From Closterium sp. Naga37s-1 (lineage: Eukaryota > Streptophyta > Zygnematophyceae > Desmidiales > Closteriaceae), in NCBI GenBank assembly GCA_947471745.1, contig CANJKZ010000400.1:1-64000 (forward strand): 64,000 bases of DNA, given 5' to 3'. The notes under the pieces are model-generated. The model had not been told where the DNA came from. It did no database searches and was given only the letters and a program-made list of their open reading frames with translations. Shown in pieces: positions 24,364 to 34,876 of this stretch (positions are counted from its first letter, which is position 1; every line of letters starts with the position of its first letter). The translations under genes and the position numbers were made by a program.

Positions 24364-25919
24364 TCAGACATATTGCACAAGCTGCTCCTCCGATATCCCA
24401 CACGCGCGTGCCAGCCTTGTTACCGCCGCGCATACCACGTAACCCCCAAGCTCCATCCGGGTTACCATGCCGGACTGCCTTGCCAGGTCGGTACGCACTT
24501 CGTCTTCCTTGGGAAACACTAGGGCCCCAAACTCACCCAACTGGGGAAGTGGCTGCAGTGGAACCTCTACGCCCTCACCAAAAAGCCTGACCACAAGGTC
24601 ACCCGTCGTGTGCAGCGACACTTCCTCCCGTAACTGCCGCCTGTAGGTATGCGACTTCTTTCCGTAGAACGTCATCCACCGCTTGATGATAGTGAAGCCG
24701 GACGACACCAGTGCATGAAGATACATGCACACGTATATCCCACAGTCCACAGAGTTCGACTGGGTCGGGATTTCTTCAGGCTGCCAAATGGCACATACAC
24801 CGAGCGCAAGACGGAACGTGAGCACACGTACGCACACCAGAAGGCACATAGCTCCATCAGCATGTACGCTGTACTCACGTCCATTATCGTGATTTCGGCA
24901 CGGTCCAGGCTGTTCGCGGCCGTCTTCCGGTCAGCAGTGGGAAGCTGAGCTGTGTGAAGCATAAGCAATATCCTGCATAGATCGTTGACGGTTAGGATGT
25001 TAGAACAGTTAATACAATAACTACCACAACGACAACGGACAACGTGAGCATGTCTCACTTCTTGACGCCTTCCATCACTTCCGGTTTCTTGGTGTGCAAC
25101 GACGCGCTATCGTAATGCACGAGCTGAACGTTGTCCTCTACTGTCTCAGAAAGCTTGCCGCTGACCATGCCGGCAAGGTTCATGGCGATCACGAGGGAGT
25201 AGTGGCCTCTGAAACATATGAAAAACGGACGTTATTAGAGTCGTGCTTCAGGACTTTTTTTAAGCATCATCACAACCGTAAGATTTCTACAACGGTACTC
25301 CAACCAATACTTACTCGTAATAGACGGGGATGGCAAGGTAATCCTGCGCGAAGATACATGGTGCATGCCCAAGAGGCCACGCCTTGTTCAGTGATGTCGC
25401 GTAAACGAAGGCCTTCGTATCAAGAGGGAACCATGTCTTTCCACCCTCGAGCCTCGGATGACGAATGTTAAGAAGGCTGAAATAAAAAAACACCCGTGTG
25501 AGTCGCGTAATCAGTGACGGCAAAATCCAGTTAGTAACCATGCAGTCGTGCAGTTCTTGGAACACTCACATGTTGTGGAAGTCTACAACGGTGTCCGCCA
25601 GACACTCGCCGTCCGCGAGGGTGAGAGGGTCTTGGGCAGTCAGCTGACATCCCACTCCATGGGGACCGTACAGCGCCAACGTCTGAAAATCGCGCTAATA
25701 GGTGGGGTTCCGCAGGTGAGAAACAACGTCATCCGGTGGCGGTGGTGTTGCTGATCCAGAAACAGTTACGCCGCTGGCCGCCGCTTGTACCCTTCGCTCA
25801 GCACGGGGCTCGTTCTTCACTTTCCGCTGACGGCGCACTCCAGACGTCTTCACAGTTGTCAGTGTACTTGCGGCACCGGAAGAGTTGCCTCTCTGCGTGA
25901 GCATATGCTGTATGTTCAT
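24364..25919 (-). CDS. Ulp1-like (C48) SUMO/ubiquitin-like protein protease
   Basis: Cysteine protease of the Ulp1/SENP fold, which cleaves SUMO or related tags. Exons read on the minus strand: about 25919-25730 (basic N-terminus, weak), 25684-25565, about 25480-25319, 25208-25059, 24971-24883 and 24780-24364. The junctions keep frame. In order: LTLADGECLADTVVDF (the substrate-side strand), IFAQDYLAIPVYYE, EGHYSLVIAMNL (catalytic His), LVHYDSASLH (catalytic Asp) and PTQSNSVDCGIYVCMYL (catalytic Gln and Cys). All four catalytic residues are present. It ends at TAA 24366-24364 after about 115 residues beyond the Cys. Ulp1 domains occur in host SUMO pathways and also in transposons such as MULEs. 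The neighbouring transposase relic makes the second reading plausible. Confidence 0.75.
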
Positions 25920-26587
25920 CGTGTGCCCTTGCAGGCTATGACGCTAACTAAGCTGCTTGGAGAAGGAGAATCCGAGCACGCTAACAGGACTCATGACGCA
26001 AAGAGGCGGATAGATCCGCATTTTCATTTTCAAACCTCAAATGAGTTCCGCACGGACAAACGGAAGAATATACTAGACACGGGAGTGCGCGCAGACGGTT
26101 GCGTCTGTGTGTTGAGAGGAACTCAAAAGATGTACATGGCAATCACTGTGTCACACTGCGCGCCAACTCCAGATTCGACGTTTTCGCGCGGAAAAGCAGC
26201 TCCGTACGGGCGTCGCACGTGTCATGCTAAAACTGCACTCGTCATGTGTTCATTAGCATGTGATGTGACGTACGCGGTACTGCACGCCAGATGATAAACA
26301 CGAAATACAGCCGCGTTGGCAAACCTGCGGCTGCATGCCATCATATGAAGATCTTGTGTTTGAAAGCGGAAGAATGGTTCCGGGTGCCTGTGTGGCCACC
26401 AAACCCTATTCACGAATTTACGTCTTACACAGTCCCGGTACAATGTTTAAATATGAGACATAGCGGAGCAGAACGAGATGTTTCCGAACAATATTTTGGA
26501 GAGGTCCTTCACAATCGTAGTGCCGCATGCTGAAAACGCGTCAAACACACTCTATTACATGATTCATGGCACACTAGTGAAAGCACA
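25920..26587. other. gap between Ulp1-like gene and pogo-like relic
   Basis: About 670 bp, no gene recognised. A 22-bp stretch near 26306 (AAATACAGCCGCGTTGGCAA and following) repeats, with one change, the sequence near 23101. Confidence 0.45.
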
Positions 26588-27858
26588 TTAACTAGCTATC
26601 GTAGCGACATTAACAAACTTTCGGGGACGCTTAATAGGAGTACGGCGAAGACGACTAACCACTTCGGCGTTCGACGCACCAAACCGTTCAGGCGCGTCTC
26701 GCACTTGTATGCCGAGAGAGATGGCTTGACGAACAAGTAGTTCGGAGACCACGCGTGCTACGCGCCTGCGACAACGACTGTCACTGAATAGCGGGCCAGG
26801 ATGAGTGTTCAGTGTTATGACGGGGTCTTCCACAGAGGCGGGCGTCTCGTTACCGACACGCTCAACGCGTGGGGGTATAAGGAGCTGCTCGCAATGGGCA
26901 AAATCTGTAGCATGCATGAGGCCTTCGCCCCGAGGCCTGAACTCGTCTATTAGCCACTGCAGCTGACCCAGCTCCAACACCAGTGGTTCGGACAGGACGC
27001 TAAGTACTGGGTTCTTGTACGCGCGGATGGCGAGTCGCCATGTTGCTGGCACACATCCAGCGCGCCACCAGCTAAGATGGACCGACGCAGGCGTGGCTTC
27101 CGACCACGAGGCCCCCATCCATCGAATCATGTGTAACAGGGGCGGGAGCCGGAACTTAGAGCCGTCGCGCCACTCTTGAGTCCGCATCAAATGTCGCAGG
27201 TAACATCCACGATAAAGCGTCCTCCACAACTCCACGATCCCACACAGGCCGGGATGGATGCACCGTGGCGCAGCGCCGCATGTGAACGATACGGAGGTTG
27301 CTCAAGTTTTGGACGCGGAAACCATGTTCCGTCGTTTCCATCGCGGAAATGTCTGTCGTAGCGTGGGAGTCCTTCGTTACAAGGACAATGACGTGGTCGT
27401 CCGTGGAGTACGAGACGCCGTTCAACGCTTCGAGGTACTCGCTGAATATCTGCGTGAGGAGCAAGACAACGAGTGCGAAGTATAGTCAGTAGGGGTGTCA
27501 CAGCGGTCGTAATCAGGTGTAGCCATTGGTTCTCGAGATAATGCATGACAGTACGCACATCGGGGGTGACTGTTCCGTCGATGGTGTGGCGCACGAATAC
27601 GGGATGACCGGCCGGGTTTTCTATGCCCTGCGCAAGCTCGTCTTCAAGGCGAAACATTACCAGCGGCGGACACATGACGGTGCCGGCTGCATTGAAAAGA
27701 AAGCCAATGTTGAGGTGCCAGTCGGGACGCGGGTCGCGTCGGCCATCACCAGAAATGCGGAAGGGCAGCTTGGTGGGCAGGATGGCTTCTTCCACAAAGC
27801 AGAACACGTCCTGAGGGTGAGCCTGTAACTCCTCGAGCAAAAGGGCCATTTCAGCCAT
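26588..27858 (-). pseudogene. pogo/Tigger-like DDE transposase relic
   Basis: The order of weak but consistent blocks matches the DDE part of pogo/CENP-B-like transposases: DVFCFVEEAILPTKLPFRISG (about 27810-27750, the place of the usual VDETGL block), WHLNIGFLFNAAG, an intron of about 55 bp ending TTGCTCCTCACGCAG near 27470, DDHVIVLVTKDSHAT (place of LDNxxxH), NLSNLRIV, then after a one-base shift near 27280 IHPGLCGIVELWRTLYR (place of QPLDQGI), and LPPLLHMIRWMGASWSEATPAS (the AWxxV helix). The frame is open to 26588. At all three aspartate positions I read Glu, Thr/Lys and Leu/Cys, so catalysis is unlikely. The DNA-binding N-terminus was not found. It is distinct from the intact pogo gene at 59170. 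Confidence 0.55.
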
Positions 27859-28396
27859 GGTGGTGGCAATTCAGCGCTTTGCACATGTGGTGCGCGAGTT
27901 ATAAGAGAAGGAAGCGAGATGGATTAACGGGCTCTAATGACGGACAGTGCCATTACCCACGCGGACGTTATCCGCCACGTAATCAATACCCTAACCAACG
28001 TTGTGAACTTGCGTACGTGACATGGACACATGTAGTATTGTCATTCGGGTAGAGGGCGCCACTATCGACCGCATGAAGGGGGAACAGCTGGGATGAGTGG
28101 CCCGGATGAGACCAGTGTACATTGGCCCCCCCCGACCAGGAACTTTGATTCCGCGGATAGTACTGTAACCGGAATGGAGTGAGTGATACTTTTAGCGGGT
28201 TTGTTCCATAGCGAACATAGAAGGCCACAGTTGGACAGAACGAATGGTGGGCTAAACACAAGATCATAAGTAAAACTTAGCAACTGAGTGGGAAGTACAG
28301 TACATGTACGGCCCATCTGGCAGACTGATACCGGGCCCGGCGTTAAATTGACCGCTACACACCGTGCTTTAGTTTCAATCAACCAGGTCAACTGAC
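27859..28396. other. gap between divergent genes
   Basis: About 540 bp between the minus-strand transposase relic and the plus-strand unknown gene. No coding signal recognised. It may hold a shared promoter region. Confidence 0.4.
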
Positions 28397-29305
28397 GTGC
28401 CAAATGTCATATGGACCAACCTCGTTTCTACCGGCGATGAATACGCTGGAACCGAGCTGGGAGAGACCTGCAACAGTTGCAAACATTCAGGCACATATTG
28501 TGCCTTCGGATGGACGAACAACCTTATCGGTAGGCAGAAGTTAGGGTTAGCACAAGCTCTAGCAATGCTGGGCAACGTCTGCGAGGCGTGCGCACTGGAG
28601 CATGTTGACGACAACACACTCCAGTCGCATGTGTCGAACAATATTAAATGCAGGCGCAAGATTCAACACTCCCGTGCCCAGCGGCTGGTGGAGGCGTATC
28701 GGGACGCGCTCCGCGCCAGACGCGGAGCCAGGCCACAAACACCCGTGCGTTATACAAACAACATTGGAGGCGCTTCGGCGTCGGGCGGAGAAGTGGACCC
28801 TGCGGCAGTTGTCGATGAACCAGACGATCCCATAGATCCCGCTGAGGAGAGCGATCTGTGCTAGAGTCCTGGTACTTGTGGGTACAGTCACCAGAATTGC
28901 CCTCATGTTGACCGTCATGCGCAGGTGCACACCGCTGTGGCGATACCCCGAACAAGAGGCGGGGAGCTTGTGCCGAAGGGTACGTTTGTGAAGGCAAGCC
29001 CATCAGAGAAGTGGTTTTCAGACGTGGCCGTGCTTAACCCTGACGAGGGAGAGTGGTACGCAAGGTGCCTATGCATCTTCAGGACAAAGGGGGTGGATGG
29101 AGAGATGGGGAGGCACGTGTACGTGAAGTACTACGAGGCGGAGGGCACGTGCCCGATGACAACTTGCTTGCAGTTGACACCCGGCCGTGTGAGGACAAGG
29201 TATGCTGTGGTGGACGTAGAGTGCATCCAGAGGGTGGTGCACATTTGCATGTCTTATGTGGACAAGCGTGTCATGCTGCTCAACAGGTTCCTGCTGACCG
29301 AGTGA
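28397..29305 (+). CDS. unknown cysteine-rich protein, probably two exons
   Basis: I do not recognise this gene. The first frame (28397-28863) has two cysteine groups, CNSCKHSGTYC and CEACALEHVDDNTLQSHV, that could bind zinc, then a basic stretch and an acidic tail (DEPDDPIDPAEESD). A splice acceptor (GTCATGCGCAG) at about 28924 opens the second frame to the stop at 29305. That part has EWYARCLCIFRTKG, RHVYVKYYEA and TRYAVVDVECIQRVVHI. Its order (aromatic strand, KYYE, YAVVDVECI, LNRFLL) recalls C-terminal domains of large transposon proteins in fungi and algae, but I cannot name it with confidence. The first exon's donor was not fixed. The ATG at 28397 is the first in frame. Confidence 0.45.
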
Positions 29306-29819
29306 ACATGAGTGGGTTTGAATCGCTGGGTTCACGGGACAGTTCAGTGGCTTGTCGCACCGTGTGACACGCAATTGACGCTGATTATGTGTGAAAGGGC
29401 GATGACCAAAATCACGTGATGGTGACCACACAACACTATTGAAGAGTATTGTATGCAGTATATATGGGTTGAGCATGACGGTAGTGTATCTTACGTTGAC
29501 ATTCCTAATTGCGTAGACACACAACAGACGAGCCCAATTAGCAGTGGTCGCTGAATGGCGAAAAATGTTCGGCGCGGGGAATTTACATTGGCGCGGGAAT
29601 CCCAAATGTGCGGTCCGTCGAAAACGTGCGACACATTGCATGAAATGTGCGGTGCGAGCATCCAAAGGCCGAAAAGTGTATGAGGGGAAAACCCAAAATG
29701 TGACATTTGCGTCACATGTGGTTTGGGGTCTTTTGTGTACTGTATGGGACTTTTTGTATGTTTTTTTCGTAGAAAAACCTACGGACCCCTGAAATGTGCT
29801 TCTTCCTTTTCCGCGATGG
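29306..29819. other. upstream region of UNC93-like copy 1
   Basis: About 510 bp with no gene. It holds a long imperfect inverted repeat at about 29693-29728 (CCCAAAATGTGAC ... GTCACATGTGG TTTGGG). It is not alignable by eye with the region upstream of copy 2. Confidence 0.45.
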
Positions 29820-30452
29820 ATGCGTAGTGCCATTGCCGACAGCAGTGCACTGACGGATGATGCGACACAGGATACAACAGCAGCGAGCACGGCATTGGCC
29901 GTCGAGCCAACCGGCCCGGCAGGCCTTTCTGATCATGGCGACAATATCAGGAAAGACAGCACTATCTGTTTCTGCGGCGGCTACTTCTGCGGTGGCGACG
30001 GAGGCGGCAGCGGTGGCGGCAGAAGCGGGGGAAACGACGGAGACGGCAGAGGCAGCGGGGGACTCACGCCGCGGCGGGGGTCCGCGGCGCGGCTGTGGCG
30101 GTGGCTATGGCGGCGGCGCGACGTGCTACTAATGAGCACGGCGTTCCTATTCTTCTTCGTGGCGTTCAACGCGCTGCAGAACGTCGCGACGAGCATCCAC
30201 GGCGCGAGCAACATCCGCGCGCTCTCCATGGGCGTGCTTTACACCGCGCCGCTCGCGCCCTTCCCCATCCGCTTCTGGCGCGCGCGCGCGCCGCCATCTT
30301 CGTTGCGCAGACGGGCTTCTGGGCTTTTATCGGGTCCAACGCGTTCAATATCAAGTGCGTGCAGGGGAGTGTAGTCTCTCTTTCAGCCGGTAGCGAAGTA
30401 TTTTTGGCGACGTCAAGTCAAGCATACGCTCCTGATGTAATGCATTCAATTC

Positions 30453-31399
30453 TCTTGACGCTACCCCGATTATCAAATCAATGCTCTCAATTCTCTTGAC
30501 GCTACCCCCATCATCAAATCAATGCTCTCAATTCACTTGACGCTACCCCGATCATCAAATCAATGCTCTCAATTCTCTTGACGCTACCCCGATCGTCAAA
30601 TCAATGCTCTCAATTCTCTTGACGCTACCCCGATCGTCAAATCAATGCTCTCAATTCTCTTGACGCTACCCCGATCGTCAAATCAATGCTCTCAATTCTC
30701 TTGACGCTACCCCGATCGTCAAATCAATGCTCTCAATTCTCTTGACGCTACCCCGATCGTCAAATCAATGCTCTCAATTCTCTTGACGCTACCCCGATCG
30801 TCAAATCAATGCTCTCAATTCTCTTGACGCTACCCCGATCGTCAAATCAATGCTCTCAATTCTCTTGACGCTACCCCGATCGTCAAATCAATGCTCTCAA
30901 TTCTCTTGACGCTACCCCGATCGTCAAATCAATGCTCTCAATTCTCTTGACGCTACCCCGATCGTCAAATCAATGCTCTCAATTCTCTTGACGCTACCCC
31001 GATCGTCAAATCAATGCTCTCAATTCTCTTGACGCTACCCCGATCGTCAAATCAATGCTCTCAATTCTCTTGACGCTACCCCGATCGTCAAATCAATGCT
31101 CTCAATTCTCTTGACGCTACCCCGATCGTCAAATCAATGCTCTCAATTCTCTTGACGCTACCCCGATCGTCAAATCAATGCTCTCAATTCTCTTGACGCT
31201 ACCCCGATCGTCAAATCAATGCTCTCAATTCTCTTGACGCTACCCCGATCGTCAAATCAATGCTCTCAATTCTCTTGACGCTACCCCGATCGTCAAATCA
31301 ATGCTCTCAATTCTCTTGACGCTACCCCGATCATCAAATCAATGCTCTCAATTCTCTTGACGCTACCTCAATCATCAAATCAATGCTCTCAATTCTCCC
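30453..31399. repeat. 41-bp minisatellite, about 23 units, in intron 1 of UNC93 copy 1
   Basis: Consensus unit: CTTGACGCTACCCCGATCG followed by TCAAATCAATGCTCTCAATTCT (41 bp). I count 23 periods from the GACGCT at 30457 to the one at 31359. The first two and last two units carry TTATC, CATC or ATCATC variants, while the middle units look identical. It decays into shorter GCTCTCAAT/GCTCCCGAT units up to about 31460. Copy 2 has no such array in the same intron within the window. Confidence 0.95.
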
Positions 31400-33437
31400 A
31401 ATGCTCGCAATGCTCCCGATGCTCTCAATGCTACCGATGCTTGCAATTCTCTTTATGCCCATCCCAGCGGTACTCCCGTCCCGTTCCGTCTCCTTTAATC
31501 CGCCCGATGCGTGCACGTGGCACCTGACACGTGGTACGTGGCAGGTGTCTGCTTCTGCTCGCGTCGTGCTACCTCGGAGTCTGCTGGTCTGTCGTCTGGG
31601 TGGCTCATGTAGCATTCTCTCTTCGCCCCTTTATATATTTTCTCATGATGCGCCCAATGACAGTGTGCCGCAAAGGTGGCTATATTTTCGTTTCCCATAG
31701 CTTCTCTTAATAGATATCACTGGGGCCTCATCCTCTGAAAACAACTCATCCTCTGTCCATGCCTCCTCGTTTCTGCTACACAAGGAGTGTACCTCGTTGC
31801 TGCTGCGGGTGTCTACAGTGAACGTTAGAACAAGCCTATGGATGTCGTGTTGACCGAATTCAGCTCCCTTTTTGGAGGAATATTCGCATTTAATCAGATT
31901 ATTGGAAACGCAATCACTTTCACTGTCTCACAACTCTCCTTCTCCTCCCCCGCCTCCGCCTCCTTCTCCCCGTCCTCCTCTTCTCTTCCTCCCACCACCA
32001 TCACCATACTCATTATAGTGCTTGGCATCTGCCTCGCTATAGGCACTTTGCTCTCATGGCTCCTCCACGATCTCCAACCAATAGATGACTGCCACGTGGA
32101 TGACCCAGCCATCGCCCTCGGGACTCCTGTTGCCACGCTGGCTCCCTGTCTGTTGATTTCATCCAGCAAGGCGCCTTCAGTCGTCACTGTTGATTGTGAA
32201 AACGAGGATTTGCAAGTGTTACAGGAGGAAAGAAAGGAGGCAAAGGAGGAGGCAGGTGAGGGGCGGGAGGGGGAGGAGGAGAAGAGAAAGGGAGGGGGTA
32301 TGGATGGGGATAATGTGAACCAACGCGTTGGGACAAGAAAGCCGGATGTGGAAGAGGAGGGAGAGGGAGAGGTGGAGCAGAGGGAGGAAGATGGGCAGGG
32401 AGAGAAAGGGGAGGGTGGGCGGGAAGAGAGGTGGAGTGTGGGTGCAGGAGATTCAGAGCCGACTGACAACTCCTCAGAGACGACAGACAACTCCTCTGGC
32501 GATTCATCTGCTACAGAGGGGGGTTACCTTCCCACCGCAACAGATAGTGGTTCATCAAGCCTTGTTCGTGCAAGCAACCCATACCAACCGCACCGTACCT
32601 CTCTGCAAGCCCGCTCCTTCTATCCCAACCACTGCACCCCCCTCTCCATCTCCTCTGCCACCTCTCACCACTCCTCTGTACAACCCCTCATCCCTTCTTC
32701 TCCCTCCACTTCCTCTTCTAACCCCACCCCTTCCTCTCGTGCCACCTCCTCCCCTCCTTCCTTCCATTCCTTTCCCTCTTGCTCCTCCTCCTCCCAAACC
32801 TCTTCCCCTCGGAGGGACACCATTCCGGGACAAACGCCCAGTCTTGGCCCGAACCTAAGTCCTGCCTCTCCAAGACTCACCACATCAATGCCGAGCCTGA
32901 CCGTCAACTCCAGGTCCGGCCGGACTATAGCTTCACTGCAATTTCTGACCCTCCCCCACACCACGTCCCAGTCCTCCATGCCAACCCTCCCACTACAGCC
33001 CTCCTTGTCCGCTTCTGCAGCCTCCGGCCGGCATTTTTTGTCTCGGTGTGTGGGCTCGGCACGGATGACCGTAACAGTGGGCGCGGGGAGCAAGGAGGGG
33101 GAGGGGAGGAACGCGTGGCAGCTGCTGTTTGATCAAAAGCTGATGCTGCTCATTCCGCTGCTCTTCTACTCGGGACTGCAAGCGGCTTATATCAGGTATA
33201 ATGCATGCTCCTATGCTGCAGTCTGCTTGTATCAGGAATGATACGTGCACCCATTGTTAACTAGATGGCGTCAGTTAGTATGATTCTTCGCTTGCTGTTT
33301 GATCAGAGACTGTTGCTGCTGACTTTGTACCCGCCAATCCACCCCATCCACTCGTCCAGCCCATCCACCACCCCATCCCTCCCATCCACCCCATCCTCTC
33401 ATCCCTCCCATCCACCTGGTGGCAGTGCTGACTGCAG

Positions 33438-33605
33438 GCGCTATGTGGTGCAGCCGCTGCTGGGAGCCCTTCCTTCCCCATCTGCATCCCTCTCAACCCA
33501 TATGTGCCATCCCTCCCATCCCTCCCATCCCTCCCATCCCTCCCACCCCTCCCATGCCTCCCATCCCCCACATGGCGCTATGTGGTGCAGCCGCTGCTGG
33601 GAGCG
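33438..33605 (+). repeat. duplicated start of UNC93 exon 4 with a CCCATCCCT array between
   Basis: GGCGCTATGTGGTGCAGCCG and the following CTGCTGGGAGC occur at about 33439-33469 and again at 33573-33603. Between them is a CCCATCCCT-type array. Only the first copy has a splice acceptor (GACTGCAG); only the second continues into the rest of the exon, in another frame. Reading through gives a frameshift. Confidence 0.8.
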
Positions 33606-34018
33606 CAGTGGATGGGCGGAGCCATGATGGTCTTTGGCGTCGCCACTGCCGTCGTGAGTCGCCATTGCCCTCGTGATTCACTCATGCAATCTTGATTTGC
33701 TTGCACTCTTGTCTTCTCTCCTGCTCCTCTTGCTGCCCTGCTCCTCTTCTTCCACTCCTTCCCAACCCCTAGTGCTGTTTCCTCACAGCTCCCTTAGCCC
33801 ATTTTACTGTGCGCTCTTCTGACTCAACTTTACAGTTCTCTTCTCCTTTGCTCCTTGTCCTGCCCTGCTCCATGCCTATCCATCCATCGTCTCCCCCCAC
33901 ACTCAGTGTTGCTTCGTCGCAGCTCGCTAGCCCACAGGCTCTACTCAGTGCGTCTCATGCTGCTGCTGGGTGCTGCCTCGCAGGCAGCCGTGCTCATGCT
34001 CACATGGCTCTTCCAGAG

Positions 34019-34168
34019 CAGGTGGGTCATTTTGAGTTGACTCAAAAGCAGGTGGGTCATTTTGAGTCGACTCAAAAGCAGGTTGGTCATTTTGAGTCGA
34101 CTCAAAAGCAGGTGGGTCATTTTGAGTCGACTCAAAAGCAGGTGGATCGTTTCGAGTTGACTCAAAAG
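34019..34168 (+). repeat. five tandem 30-bp units, each with an 18-bp palindrome and a donor-like site
   Basis: Unit CAGGTGGGTCATTTTGAGTC plus GACTCAAAAG. Each contains the perfect or near-perfect palindrome TTTTGAGTCGACTCAAAA, and each begins CAG|GTGGGT, which fits the 5' splice-site consensus. The array starts at the apparent donor of UNC93 exon 5 (34021), so it looks like tandem duplication of the exon-intron border. Confidence 0.9.
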
Positions 34169-34876
34169 CAGGTGGGTCTTCCAAAGCAGGTGGAATATCG
34201 TAGAGGTAAGTGCTGTGCCGTATAGGTGGCTTCCTGGGTGCTGCCTCACAGGCAGCTGTGCTCGTTCTCACATGGGTCTTTCAGGACAGGAGAGTGGTTG
34301 TGGGCAGTTGGAGAACTGAGGGCAGGTGAGTCTTTAAGGGCAGGTGGGAAACTGAGGCCTTTTCTCCATCCTCCTTCTCCCCCCTTATTGACCAGAGCCA
34401 TGTCAACACCAGCAGCATTCTTGCTGGTGTTCAGCTGTGCGCTGCTGTGGGGAATCGGTGCCACCGCGTTTCAATCACAGATCACAGCACTCCTGCCATT
34501 GGTCTTCCCCTCTGACGTGGTAAGCTGCCCTTGGTTCATAATTCTCACTTTTTGCCCCCCTCGCCTCTCCCATTACTAGCTTTTCTCACTCCTTCCATAT
34601 CCTCCTCCCACAATCTTCCCTCTTCAAATTTGTAATCCTTTCACGATGCATCCTACTCGCGCACTATATCTCATGTGGCAGCACCGCTGCCAGCTATCTC
34701 CATCTGCTTCTTCTCGTGCCCTCACTCTCACCCACTCCCCCCTCAATCTGCTCATTGCGACACCTTAATCGCTCACAGGACGCAGTGTACGCGCATTGGA
34801 TCGCGTGGAGTAGTGCGGCCTGCTCCGCCTACTTCCTCTCCAGCCCATACATCGCCCCTACTTCCTCTCCATACTT

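Noticed and set aside
30453..31399. CRISPR-like array
   Set aside because: The 41-bp units are directly adjacent with no variable spacers, and the DNA is eukaryotic. It is a minisatellite.
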